Of a stretch of DNA of 64,000 nt, positions 43,131 to 52,538 are shown piece after piece (position 1 is the stretch's first letter; each line of letters begins with the position of its first letter). Source of the stretch: Flavobacteriales bacterium (lineage in GTDB: Bacteria; Bacteroidota; Bacteroidia; CAIKAF01); assembly GCA_026418175.1 (NCBI GenBank), contig JAOABX010000012.1, forward strand, positions 24,888-88,887. Reading direction: 5' to 3'. The translations under genes and the position numbers were made by a program. The notes beneath the pieces are model-generated. The model was not told the DNA's origin, searched no databases, and saw only the letters and a program-made list of their open reading frames with translations.

Positions 43131-44015
43131 ATGGTAATTATGAAACTTGCCAAGCTTATAGTTATTTTATCAATTACAGGTATTATTCATGCCCAGTCAC
43201 ATTCTTTAGCATCATATGAAGATAGTCTAGTAGCTTTATCAACAAATTTTCTTCACCCCGAATATCCAGAAGAATTAAAAAAAGAAAAACTTACCAGATT
43301 TGAATCGTTATTACATGCCGTACTGTTAAATACAGAAAGTGTAGATTACCCGTTTAGCCAACTTACACAGGTTTCTAAGTTGCAACCACCCAATAAGCGA
43401 TTTCGACTTTTTACATGGTTTACAGTACATCCTTGGGGATATAAGGCCCATGGAATGGTTCAAATTACAGATAGCAAAAGAAAAAAAAACCGAGTGATAA
43501 CCTTGTCTGAACCCACTGAAACAATAAAATCAATTTCAAATAAATCACTGGATGCCTCACATTGGTTAGGGATGGTGTATTATGATTTGATACCGGTAAT
43601 TCAAGGGAAAAATACGTATTATGTTTTACTTGGCTTTCATGGAAACGATGGATTAACCCATAAAAAATTCATTGATGTGATTACTGTTTCATCAAATGGT
43701 ACTATAAAATTTGGAGCGCCTGTATTTATTCAAGATCAACGTACATCTCATCGTGTAATATTTGAATACCGGGCCAATGCAAAAATGAGTTTGCGGTATA
43801 ATGAAAAAAATAAAATGATTGTGTTTGATCATCTATCTCCAGAAAATCCAAGCCTGAAAGGGCAATACCAGTATTATGTTCCGGATTTTAGTTATGATGC
43901 TTTTAAGTTAGAAAAGGGGAAGTGGATATATAAACCAGATATTTTTACTAAAAACGAATCAGAAAATAAAGGAAACGAAGGCAAAAAATATGATTTGATT
44001 TTGCCGGAGAAGTAG
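43131..44015 (+). CDS. Hypothetical secreted protein
   Basis: 294 aa with signal peptide; no family recognised. Confidence 0.7.
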   Translation: MVIMKLAKLIVILSITGIIHAQSHSLASYEDSLVALSTNFLHPEYPEELKKEKLTRFESLLHAVLLNTESVDYPFSQLTQVSKLQPPNKRFRLFTWFTVHPWGYKAHGMVQITDSKRKKNRVITLSEPTETIKSISNKSLDASHWLGMVYYDLIPVIQGKNTYYVLLGFHGNDGLTHKKFIDVITVSSNGTIKFGAPVFIQDQRTSHRVIFEYRANAKMSLRYNEKNKMIVFDHLSPENPSLKGQYQYYVPDFSYDAFKLEKGKWIYKPDIFTKNESENKGNEGKKYDLILPEK

Positions 44016-44230
44016 TCATTGATGATTCAGAAATAAAGAATTAATATACATTAGCTCTTTATAATTTTAGCTAACATTCATTTCTTTTGCCACCTTTTCC
44101 AACCTTATTTCATTGACAAAATAATGCAAACAATAGTTAACACACAACCTATTTGTTCACTCTGCAATAGAATGAGTGCAAACAGCCTTCAGTAAAATAA
44201 TTAGTAATATGACAATAAAAAAATTATTAA

Positions 44231-46621
44231 TTACTGATACAATACCAACTCTATCCTTCTATTTTCACGAGCCTGCCAATCTTGAATTTCCATCGGGTGA
44301 ATAGGATATTTTTTTCCACAAGGTTTTACCATAATCCGGGAAGCATCCACCCCATGCTGAAGGAAAAATTCGCGTATGGTATTAGCTCTTCGTTCCGAAA
44401 GTTTCATACAATATGCATCACTTCCTACCAAATCAGTATGTCCATAAATAACCACAACAGCCTGTCGATCGTTACGAAGCTGCTCAACATAGCTTTGCAA
44501 AGTGGGTACATATTGCGGTTGTAAAACATCATCATCAAAATCAAAAAAAGCAATGGCTTGTGGAGACGATGTAGGTTTCTTTCCATTAAATTCACTAATT
44601 ACATATGGAAACTTTGTTTCTATTTCATTTAACTCTTTGATATCTGTAAAATCATTGGATGTATATACCTGATCACGTACAGTATTTTTTTCTTCTCCTT
44701 TATTATTGTCATAAACCAATTCTATACTTCGCCCACCAGTTTTTTTCACCGGAGTATATTCAATTTCGTAGTAAGTTCTCATTACTCGCGGTATTTCACT
44801 CATTATCTCTTCAATTTCCAGGTGAGATTGTATGGAATAATAATATCCATCTCCCACGTTGGCCATGGCCTGTAATAAGTTTCTATCAACACTATTACCG
44901 AGTGATACAAAATGTAAACGCACCCCCAATGCACGTGCTTTATTAAGCAATTGGATGGGATTAACCAATCGTCTGCCAGCATAAAATCCTGAAGAATTTT
45001 CATATCCATCAGTAAAAACAATGAGCATTTTTTGCTGCGTAGCAAAACTATCCATCAAACATAGGCCTTCATCTATGCCTGCATACAAAGCTGTAGCCCC
45101 CCCCCAATTATTATAATAATCATCATAATACTGTTTGTTGAGCAACACTTGTTTGTTGGCTGTAAATTTAAAATACGTTTTAATTCTTGAATCAAACTTG
45201 GTCATACTAATCCGATCGTTGCTTTTTTTCAATTCGATGAGTTTTCTAACAGCCTTTTCCATGAATTTAATATTGATTATACCCATACTGCCACTGTAAT
45301 CCAAGACTAAGCCAATGTCATAGGGCTTTGAAATTTGTTCATGAATTTCACGAACAGTAAAATCTTTCGCTTCTGTTTCTATCCCATCAACACGTTCTAT
45401 TACTTTTTTAAAAAATTTTTGTCCATTGTTATTGTCGGCTAATCCAGAGATAAAATTTCCTATACTATCATATGCCAATACACCTATCTTAATTTTATTG
45501 GGATAATCAGACCGATCCACATGAATTATATCCATTTCTATTTCAGCTTTTGAAGATAGGTTTGAATAATTAATTTTATTTTTAATATTATTTCGTTTTA
45601 CGACGTTTACATTGACAGAAGCAAATTCTTTTTTATTACCTAGCTCTGCACATAATATGTAATCTGTGGGCTGAGTGGGAAATACTTCAAGGGATCCTTT
45701 CAAAGGTAATTTCTCGTTCATCCCAACTATGTAAAGATTATCAGCATTTTTTACTTCCCATGCTAGCTTTACTGGTTGCCCTACTTTGATTTTAAATTGA
45801 GAAGAGGAAAAAAACACAATATTTTTTTCCTCTTGTTTTGGGATAACTAACATGGAGTATTTGAAAGTATCAATTTTTCCAGTATTACGATACGCTATCA
45901 AATGAAACGTTATATTATCAAGTGGTATGTATGAAATTTGTTCTTTGGGTTTAAAGGTTTTGCCTGGAATCTCTAAGATTTTTACAGAGTCAGCCAAGCC
46001 TATCCTCCATGAAAGTTTTACAGGTTCTTGTTCATTTGCTTTCGATGGAATCTTGACTGTATCAGCCGGAATAACCAAGAAATTTTTTTCTACTCTAACA
46101 GGTTCATTACACCCATTGATAAGTGCAAAAACAAATTTCGCAGGTTTATTAAGGGTAAAAGTTTCAACCCCTTGAAGCGGCAATTCTCTATTTTCTGGCA
46201 TTTCTAGATAGAATTTTTTAGTATTTTGTGCATCCCATTGAATAGAAACGGTTGCCCCTTCACGAATTTGTGTTGGATAATATACAAGATTAAGTTGGGG
46301 CTGAAGCGTATCTACGTACACTGATGCTTTGCGCTTAATTATTCGCGACTCTTTTTTAGAAATATAAGTACCACTCAGAATAAATGTTTCAGTATTTTTT
46401 ACAAACTGACGAGCAGAACCTTGAAGTGGCAAATCATCACCTATTCCGGTAATACTGATCTTTTCAAGCCCGATTACATTCCAGCTAATGGTAACCTCAC
46501 CCGGACATGTGAGAGTTGCCGGTTGAACTTTGAATGAAACCTTATAATCAGCCGTATTGGATTGTGCATGTGCAATTGATTCAATAAAAACAATAAGAGC
46601 TAAGAAGAGTAAACTTTTCAT
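44231..46621 (-). CDS. vWA domain protein with C-terminal OmpA domain and N-terminal Ig-like repeats
   Basis: DIGLVLDYSGSMGIINIKFMEKAVRKLIE (MIDAS) and VVIYGHTDLVGSDAYCMKLSERRANTIREFFLQHGVDASRI...NRRIELVLY. Confidence 0.88.
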   Translation of the reverse strand: MKSLLFLALIVFIESIAHAQSNTADYKVSFKVQPATLTCPGEVTISWNVIGLEKISITGIGDDLPLQGSARQFVKNTETFILSGTYISKKESRIIKRKASVYVDTLQPQLNLVYYPTQIREGATVSIQWDAQNTKKFYLEMPENRELPLQGVETFTLNKPAKFVFALINGCNEPVRVEKNFLVIPADTVKIPSKANEQEPVKLSWRIGLADSVKILEIPGKTFKPKEQISYIPLDNITFHLIAYRNTGKIDTFKYSMLVIPKQEEKNIVFFSSSQFKIKVGQPVKLAWEVKNADNLYIVGMNEKLPLKGSLEVFPTQPTDYILCAELGNKKEFASVNVNVVKRNNIKNKINYSNLSSKAEIEMDIIHVDRSDYPNKIKIGVLAYDSIGNFISGLADNNNGQKFFKKVIERVDGIETEAKDFTVREIHEQISKPYDIGLVLDYSGSMGIINIKFMEKAVRKLIELKKSNDRISMTKFDSRIKTYFKFTANKQVLLNKQYYDDYYNNWGGATALYAGIDEGLCLMDSFATQQKMLIVFTDGYENSSGFYAGRRLVNPIQLLNKARALGVRLHFVSLGNSVDRNLLQAMANVGDGYYYSIQSHLEIEEIMSEIPRVMRTYYEIEYTPVKKTGGRSIELVYDNNKGEEKNTVRDQVYTSNDFTDIKELNEIETKFPYVISEFNGKKPTSSPQAIAFFDFDDDVLQPQYVPTLQSYVEQLRNDRQAVVVIYGHTDLVGSDAYCMKLSERRANTIREFFLQHGVDASRIMVKPCGKKYPIHPMEIQDWQARENRRIELVLYQ

Positions 46622-47332
46622 GGCATAAGGGATTTAAATGGTTAATGACTTCCTGATCAAACCGGCCCTGATGCCTTCGCATGGTTGGTTAACGAAGATG
46701 TTGAGGTTTTTCGTATGTATTTTAAAAAAAATTATTGCTTTTGTTCATCCTGGTTATACGGCTTGTTTACAGCCTATCTCCTTGTACGCGTAAAAAAGCA
46801 AATTTCTTCCGATGGAAAAGTAACACATATCAGTCTGTGTTTCAAATTCATCATAAAAACTATAACCAAAGGTTGGTGAAAGAAAAAAAATCTTACTGCT
46901 GGAATTCTTCGGCTCCTGATCTGCCAATTACAACATCATATCAATAAAGCTGAGATTATTCGGTAGTTCATAATACGTTTGTTATCATGCAATATAGTTG
47001 TTTATGAAGAAGAAAAATTTATCATTTCAACCCATGTTCACAAATCCAATAATCAATTCAAAAATAAATCGCAATCTTTTTGAACATTCAGGTAAAGACA
47101 GGTTAAACATACTGGCAACAGCGTGATATAACCTCTGATTCTTTGATTTTTAATTTTTTCAGGAGTCTGCATTACCATGCCCCCATTGAGAGCCAACTAT
47201 CGGTTGGCAACACCCATAAAAGGGACACGCAGAATACAGTAATTACGAAATAAATAATTTGAGATTGCAAATAATTGCTATGTAATAAAAATAAAAAAAG
47301 GACAAATCAATATAAAATCAATTTGTCCCCAC

Positions 47333-47700
47333 TGGTGGAGCTGGTGGGAGTCGAACCCACGTCCAAACATGGAATAAACGGGCTTTCTACATGCTTAGTG
47401 ATTCTATGGTTTTCGTGGTATGATAAGGAGAACCACGTCCAATCATACCCTTAGTTCCTAAGTCTTTGGCAAAAGCCGGAACTTCTTTTGCCGCAGCCTG
47501 AATTACTGATGCTTTTATCCCTTCCCTCAGGCAAGGAAGAGTAAAAGCAGCTCACTGCGTAATCGCTTGATTAGGCAGCCAGAGCGTAGTTGTAAGTGTT
47601 GCCACTTAAAGGTTTGAAGATTGATATTTACGAGGTACTTCTTCAACCCTCGGCATGCTTACCTGTTTACCGCTCATGCTGTCAAAACCTGGACAGCCCC
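47333..47700 (-). ncRNA. ssrA: Transfer-messenger RNA (tmRNA)
   Basis: Minus strand begins GGGGCTGTCCAGGTTTTGACAGCATGAG and ends ...GGACGTGGGTTCGACTCCCACCAGCTCCACCA (T-loop + CCA); tag frame 47603->47571 encodes GNTYNYALAA*. Confidence 0.95.
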
Positions 47701-47874
47701 ATGATTATTATATTAAAAGGCTTAAACGGCCACGATAAACAGATTGAATTCAAAGAACAACCACGATTTTTACGCAAATTGTTATACAAAGTTACAAAAA
47801 GGCCGAATTATTTTTAAATCTCTGTTTCATTCAATTATGCTTTCAATTCATAAATTCCGCAAGAGGATTTTAGG

Positions 47875-47882
47875 TACATTTG
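47875..47882 (+). promoter_or_regulatory. Bacteroidota -7 element TACATTTG
   Basis: Exact TAnnTTTG about 36 bp upstream of the ATG at 47918. Confidence 0.5.
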
Positions 47883-47917
47883 TAAAACAGTCGTTTGACT
47901 TGCATTGTTACTTGATT

Positions 47918-49018
47918 ATGAAAAAACCGGAAATACATATTACACCAATCGAGCAATGGCATACCGATGCTGGTCGTCTGCTAGTAATGGCTGGACCCTG
48001 CAGTGCTGAAACTGAAGAACAAGTACTGGAAGCTGCCCATGCGATTGCTCAGACAGGGCGTGTACAAATTTTTCGGGCAGGTATTTGGAAACCTCGTACT
48101 CGCCCCAACACATTTGAAGGAATAGGAATTAAAGCATTGCCTTGGCTTAATCGTGTACAAAAAGAAACCGGCCTAAAAACTGCCATTGAAGTTGCTAATG
48201 CTGAGCATGTTCAATTAGCATTGAAATATAACATTGACATGGTTTGGATTGGTGCCCGCACTACGGTCAATCCGTTTTCTGTACAGGAAATTGCAGATGC
48301 CTTGGCAGGTAGCGATATTCCGGTATGGGTTAAAAATCCAGTAAGCCCAGATTTAAATTTATGGATTGGAGCGTTGGAACGAGTAAATAAAGCCGGGATT
48401 ACTAAATTAGGGGCAATACACCGTGGATTTTCGAACTATGAAAGTACCCGATTTAGAAATTCGCCCCGGTGGGAACTACCAATACAATTAATGACATTAT
48501 TCCCGGAGTTACCGATAGTATGCGATCCCAGCCACATTAGCGGAAAGCGCGACTGGGTAGGTGAAATAGCACAAAAAGCCATGAATTTGGGAATGCATGG
48601 GCTCATGATAGAAACCCACCCGAATCCGAAAGAAGCCTGGAGCGATGCTGAACAACAAATTACGCCTATTGAATTACACGAATTGCTCGCATTGCTGCAA
48701 CTTCCAGACCGTACAAGTTTTGACCCCGAATTTAATAACCGTCTGGCCCAATTACGTCGTATTATTGACAGTATTGATGAAGAAATGTTGCAAATTCTTG
48801 CAAAGCGAATGCAGATAGTAGAAAAAATCGGTGAATACAAAAAAGAAAACAATGTAACCATCTTTCAGCTGGAACGCTGGAATGAAATTATGCATACGCG
48901 TACAACCTTAGGAGAAAACTTGCAACTCAATCCGGAGTTTATACAACGAATATTACAGGAGATTCATAAAGAATCTATACAAATTCAAACCGATATTTTA
49001 AACAGAACAGAAGCCTAA
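47918..49018 (+). CDS. Bifunctional DAHP synthase / chorismate mutase
   Basis: MAGPCSAETEEQV, FRAGIWKPRTRPNTFEGIG, CDPSHISGKRDWV, then CM type II helix LAQLRRIIDSIDEEMLQILAKRMQIVEKIGEYKKENN; ATG at 47918. Confidence 0.93.
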   Translation: MKKPEIHITPIEQWHTDAGRLLVMAGPCSAETEEQVLEAAHAIAQTGRVQIFRAGIWKPRTRPNTFEGIGIKALPWLNRVQKETGLKTAIEVANAEHVQLALKYNIDMVWIGARTTVNPFSVQEIADALAGSDIPVWVKNPVSPDLNLWIGALERVNKAGITKLGAIHRGFSNYESTRFRNSPRWELPIQLMTLFPELPIVCDPSHISGKRDWVGEIAQKAMNLGMHGLMIETHPNPKEAWSDAEQQITPIELHELLALLQLPDRTSFDPEFNNRLAQLRRIIDSIDEEMLQILAKRMQIVEKIGEYKKENNVTIFQLERWNEIMHTRTTLGENLQLNPEFIQRILQEIHKESIQIQTDILNRTEA

Positions 49019-49023
49019 AAGGC

Positions 49024-49050
49024 CACAAAAAAAGCCCCAATTGGGGCTTT
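49024..49050 (-). terminator. Terminator hairpin between converging DAHP synthase and sod genes
   Basis: AAAGCCCCAATTGGGGCTTT perfect palindrome with T run on minus strand. Confidence 0.7.
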
Positions 49051-49080
49051 ATATACTGCTTATAAATTATTTGCTTTTAT

Positions 49081-49692
49081 TTACTTTTTCAATGCCTGGT
49101 TGTAGTTATCAGCTACCTGGTCCCAATTAACTACATTCCAAAAATTATTTACATAATCCGGACGCTTATTTTGGTATTTCAAATAGTAAGCATGTTCCCA
49201 AACATCCAGTCCTAAAATCGGAGTACCTTTTACATCGGCAATATCCATCAATGGGCAATCTTGGTTGGGAGTAGAAGTAATCACCAAGGTACCATCATGT
49301 ACTACCAGCCAAGCCCAGCCTGAACCAAAGCGGCCTACCGCTGCTTTGTTAAATTCTTCTTTCATTTTATCTACTGAACCGAATGCTTTTTCAATGGCCT
49401 TGAGCAACTCTCCGGAAGGGCCTTGACCATTATTCACTTTTAAAAGCTTCCAGAAAAAGGAATGGTTCCAATGCCCACCACCGTTGTTTCTCACTGCTAC
49501 AGGATATTTGGATACCTGTGCTAAAATTTGTTCAATGGATAGTTTATCCGCTTCGGTATCTTTAATAGCTGCGTTCAAATTATTTACATACGCAGCATGA
49601 TGCCTGTCGTGGTGAATTTCCATGGTCAAAGCATCAATGTATGGTTCCAGTGCGTTAAAGGCATACGGTAATGCCGGTAATTCAAATGCCAT
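49081..49692 (-). CDS. Fe/Mn superoxide dismutase
   Basis: [75 protein letters not shown]. Confidence 0.95.
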   Translation of the reverse strand: MAFELPALPYAFNALEPYIDALTMEIHHDRHHAAYVNNLNAAIKDTEADKLSIEQILAQVSKYPVAVRNNGGGHWNHSFFWKLLKVNNGQGPSGELLKAIEKAFGSVDKMKEEFNKAAVGRFGSGWAWLVVHDGTLVITSTPNQDCPLMDIADVKGTPILGLDVWEHAYYLKYQNKRPDYVNNFWNVVNWDQVADNYNQALKK

Positions 49693-49735
49693 AGTGTATA
49701 ATTTTTAAGTGGTTAATATTAAATTATTTGTAAGC

Positions 49736-49743
49736 CAAAGATA
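49736..49743 (-). promoter_or_regulatory. Bacteroidota -7 element (TATCTTTG on minus)
   Basis: CAAAGATA upstream of sod start. Confidence 0.45.
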
Positions 49744-49797
49744 AACAAATGGAACTTGAAAATGTTCGTAGTAAATTTAAATAAACATAAACAATAA

Positions 49798-50406
49798 CTA
49801 CAAGGAATAATAAGCTTTTATGCCCGCCAATATGCTCTCAATTGCTACCGCTGCCAGAATAAGACCCATTATCTTACTTATTACTATAATTCCAGTATCG
49901 CCAATTTTTTTTTGTACCCGGTTGGCTAGTAATAACAACAGCAATGTAGCACCTAAAATCACCATCATCAACACAGAAGTAATTAACTGCTCAATAATGG
50001 TATAGCGATTATTGTCAGTTAATAGTACTATTGCAGTAATAGCACCGGGAGAAGCAATGGATGGAATGGCAATAGGAAATACAGTAACATGTTTATAATC
50101 TCTGATCATATTTTTTTCTTCTTCCGGTTTTCCTTGTCCAAAAATCATAGTAAGTGCGAAAACAAAAAGCACAAACCCTCCTGAAATTTCAAAAGCAGGT
50201 AATGAAATTTGCATATATTCTAGTAAAAACTGCCCGGCTATTAGAAAAAAAAGCAAGATTCCCGAAGCTATAAGCACTGCATTTATAGCCACTTTTTTCT
50301 TGGTAGAAGTATTGAAATTTTTAGTTGCTTCCAAAAACACCGGTATAGTACCAATCGGGTCTATTACCGCCCAGAGAATAATCAGTGTTTTTAGAATTGC
50401 TTCCAT
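49798..50406 (-). CDS. MarC family membrane protein
   Basis: LWAVIDPIGTIPVFLEAT, FPIAIPSIASPGAITAIVLL; start at MEAILKTL. Confidence 0.88.
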   Translation of the reverse strand: MEAILKTLIILWAVIDPIGTIPVFLEATKNFNTSTKKKVAINAVLIASGILLFFLIAGQFLLEYMQISLPAFEISGGFVLFVFALTMIFGQGKPEEEKNMIRDYKHVTVFPIAIPSIASPGAITAIVLLTDNNRYTIIEQLITSVLMMVILGATLLLLLLANRVQKKIGDTGIIVISKIMGLILAAVAIESILAGIKAYYSL

Positions 50407-50410
50407 TGTA

Positions 50411-50443
50411 AAAAAAAATCCTGCACCAATTAACAGATGCAGG
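50411..50443 (-). terminator. Rho-independent terminator downstream of frr
   Basis: CCTGCA...TGCAGG stem then T run on minus strand. Confidence 0.6.
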
Positions 50444-50465
50444 GCTGTATTTATCTCCAATTAAA

Positions 50466-51023
50466 TTAAACTGTCATAATTTCTTTTTCCTTTTTAGCTA
50501 CATGCTCATCTACCTTGGCAATATATTCATTGGTAATATTTTGAATTTTAACTTCAGTGTCTTTAGCAATATCTTCACTTAAGCCTTCTTTCTGTAATTT
50601 TTTAATTTGTTCCAAGGCATCGCGGCGGGCATTTCTAATTCCTACTTTGGTATCTTCTCCTTGAGCTTTGGCTATCTTAACCATGTCTCTTCGACGTTCT
50701 TCGGTAAGTGGTGGAACGGTAATACGTATAATCGAACCATCATTTTGGGGAGCCAATCCCAAGTTAGAGTTAATTATTGCTCGTTCAATATCTTGCAATT
50801 TATTTTTTTCCCAAGGTTGAATTACAATAGTTCGGGCATCCGGAGTATTTATATTGGCAATTTGGTTAAGGGGAGTCATTGCCCCATAATATTCCACCAT
50901 CACACTATCCAGCATGTTTGGGGTAGCTTTTCCGGTACGAATTTTCACCAATTCGGCTTCCAGGTGATTAATGGCCTTATTCATCATTTCTTTGGCTGAT
51001 GCAATCGTTGCTTCTACACTCAT
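50466..51023 (-). CDS. frr: Ribosome recycling factor
   Basis: LVKIRTGKATPNMLDSVMVEYYGAMTPLNQIANI, VPPLTEERRRDMVKIAKAQGED, IRNARRDALEQIKKL. Confidence 0.96.
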   Translation of the reverse strand: MSVEATIASAKEMMNKAINHLEAELVKIRTGKATPNMLDSVMVEYYGAMTPLNQIANINTPDARTIVIQPWEKNKLQDIERAIINSNLGLAPQNDGSIIRITVPPLTEERRRDMVKIAKAQGEDTKVGIRNARRDALEQIKKLQKEGLSEDIAKDTEVKIQNITNEYIAKVDEHVAKKEKEIMTV

Positions 51024-51057
51024 AGTTTAATAATTATGCAGGTAAAACTACAAAATA

Positions 51058-51249
51058 TTAATTTTTGCACTGTTCAGTGGGCTTTGCCCCACACAAACTG
51101 CAAGCTTCGCCACTTTCGTTTAAATATGGACTTTGGCTGGCACAAGTGCCGGCAAATTTTCCATCTTTTTTAACTAATAATTTAATAGCTAATCCAGCTA
51201 CCATTAAGCCCATTAGGCCTACTGAAAGTAAAATAATTTTCCATTCCAT
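51058..51249 (-). CDS. Small membrane protein with Cys-rich tail
   Basis: 63 aa, N-terminal TM, CASQSPYLNESGEACSLCGAKPTEQC; -7 element CAAAGTTA upstream (51291-51298). Confidence 0.65.
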   Translation of the reverse strand: MEWKIILLSVGLMGLMVAGLAIKLLVKKDGKFAGTCASQSPYLNESGEACSLCGAKPTEQCKN

Positions 51250-51278
51250 CGTTTTCAGTTGTTTGGCAAGTAAAACCT

Positions 51279-51298
51279 TACATTTGTTTGCAAAGTTA
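51279..51298. promoter_or_regulatory. Divergent promoter region: TACATTTG (+, 51279-51286) and TAACTTTG (-, 51291-51298)
   Basis: Two TAnnTTTG elements on opposite strands between divergent genes. Confidence 0.45.
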
Positions 51299-51305
51299 GT
51301 AAAGT

Positions 51306-52067
51306 ATGATGGAAAAGAAACTGGCAGCCTTTGAAAGATTGTTAATCATTATGGATGAGCTGCGGGAAAAATGTCCTTGGGACCGAAAACAAACCATGGA
51401 AAGCCTTCGCTACTTAAGTATTGAAGAATTGTATGAACTTTCTGATGCTATTTTAGAAGGAAATTATTCAGAAATAAAAAAAGAATTGGGCGATCTGATG
51501 CTGCACCTGGTGTTTTATTCAAAAATAGCCTCTGAACAAGGGTATTTTGACGTGGCAGATGTATTGAATGGGGTATGTGATAAGTTAATTGAACGCCATC
51601 CGCATATTTATGGCAATGTGCAGGTTACCAATGAAGAAGAAGTAAAACGAAATTGGGAATCCATTAAATTAAAAGAAGGTAAAAAATCAGTGCTGGAAGG
51701 TGTTCCGAAAAGCCTACCGGCTTTGGTCAAAGCTCACCGAATACAAGAAAAAGCCAAGGGAGTGGGTTTTGAATGGAAGCATACCGAAGATGTATGGCTG
51801 AAAGTAGAAGAAGAATTGCAGGAGTTTAAAGCTGTAGCAAAAGACGATCAAAAAAAAGAAGAAGAATTTGGCGATTTATTGTTTTCTCTTATTAACTATG
51901 CCCGATTTATGGGAATCAATCCGGAAGATGCATTGGAGCGAACCAATAAAAAGTTTATTCGGCGGTTTCAATACATGGAACAAAAAGCATCCGAACAGCA
52001 ACGTAATCTCCAAGATATGAGTCTGGAAGAAATGGATGTATTATGGAATGAAGCTAAAAAAATATAA
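51306..52067 (+). CDS. mazG: Nucleoside triphosphate pyrophosphohydrolase
   Basis: LREKCPWDRKQTMESLRYLSIEELYELSDAI, KELGDLMLHLVFYSKIA, EEEFGDLLFSLINYAR. Confidence 0.95.
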   Translation: MMEKKLAAFERLLIIMDELREKCPWDRKQTMESLRYLSIEELYELSDAILEGNYSEIKKELGDLMLHLVFYSKIASEQGYFDVADVLNGVCDKLIERHPHIYGNVQVTNEEEVKRNWESIKLKEGKKSVLEGVPKSLPALVKAHRIQEKAKGVGFEWKHTEDVWLKVEEELQEFKAVAKDDQKKEEEFGDLLFSLINYARFMGINPEDALERTNKKFIRRFQYMEQKASEQQRNLQDMSLEEMDVLWNEAKKI

Positions 52068-52079
52068 CACTATAAGGGA

Positions 52080-52538
52080 ATGAATAAAAATTTTAAAAGC
52101 ATTCATTTTTTAGAAAATCTGCATATTCCTTTATGGCTGGTTAAAGATATTAGTTGGCTGATGATATGGAAACCACTAGGAATGATGATGATAGTTCCAA
52201 CAGTTTCGGTTGCAGTGATGTTAGTGTATTCAACACGTAAAATTCCACATCGCTTGTTGTTAAATTTGGCAACATTATGCTGGATTCTGGCTAATTCAAA
52301 TTGGATGGCCGGTGAATTTTACACATATAATTTTCGCCCCTTTTCATTCACACTTTTTATTCTTGGAATTTTTTTTTCCATCATTTACTTTATTTTATTC
52401 TTTCAAAAAAAGCAGTTCAGAATCTGGAGAAAAAAAACAATGGTTAAAAAATCTATTTCCCCACCTAATACAAAAAATGGTTGTACGGATACCGCTCCCG
52501 ATGGATGGCCGCTACCCGATGATAAAGTTTCTCCCTAA
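52080..52538 (+). CDS. Hypothetical membrane protein
   Basis: 152 aa with several TM helices; 3' end overlaps hflX convergently. Confidence 0.6.
   Translation: MNKNFKSIHFLENLHIPLWLVKDISWLMIWKPLGMMMIVPTVSVAVMLVYSTRKIPHRLLLNLATLCWILANSNWMAGEFYTYNFRPFSFTLFILGIFFSIIYFILFFQKKQFRIWRKKTMVKKSISPPNTKNGCTDTAPDGWPLPDDKVSP

Noticed and set aside
46685-46947. Short overlapping ORFs of 64 and 70 aa in the gap before ssrA
   Set aside because: Low-complexity, no start-site support or homology pattern; gap treated as non-coding
47336-47375. tRNA-like T-arm/acceptor sequence (GTGGGTTCGACTCCCAC)
   Set aside because: Belongs to the 3' half of tmRNA; no anticodon arm present
47596-47817. 73-aa plus-strand ORF overlapping tmRNA
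   Set aside because: Lies antisense to ssrA and has no domain evidence
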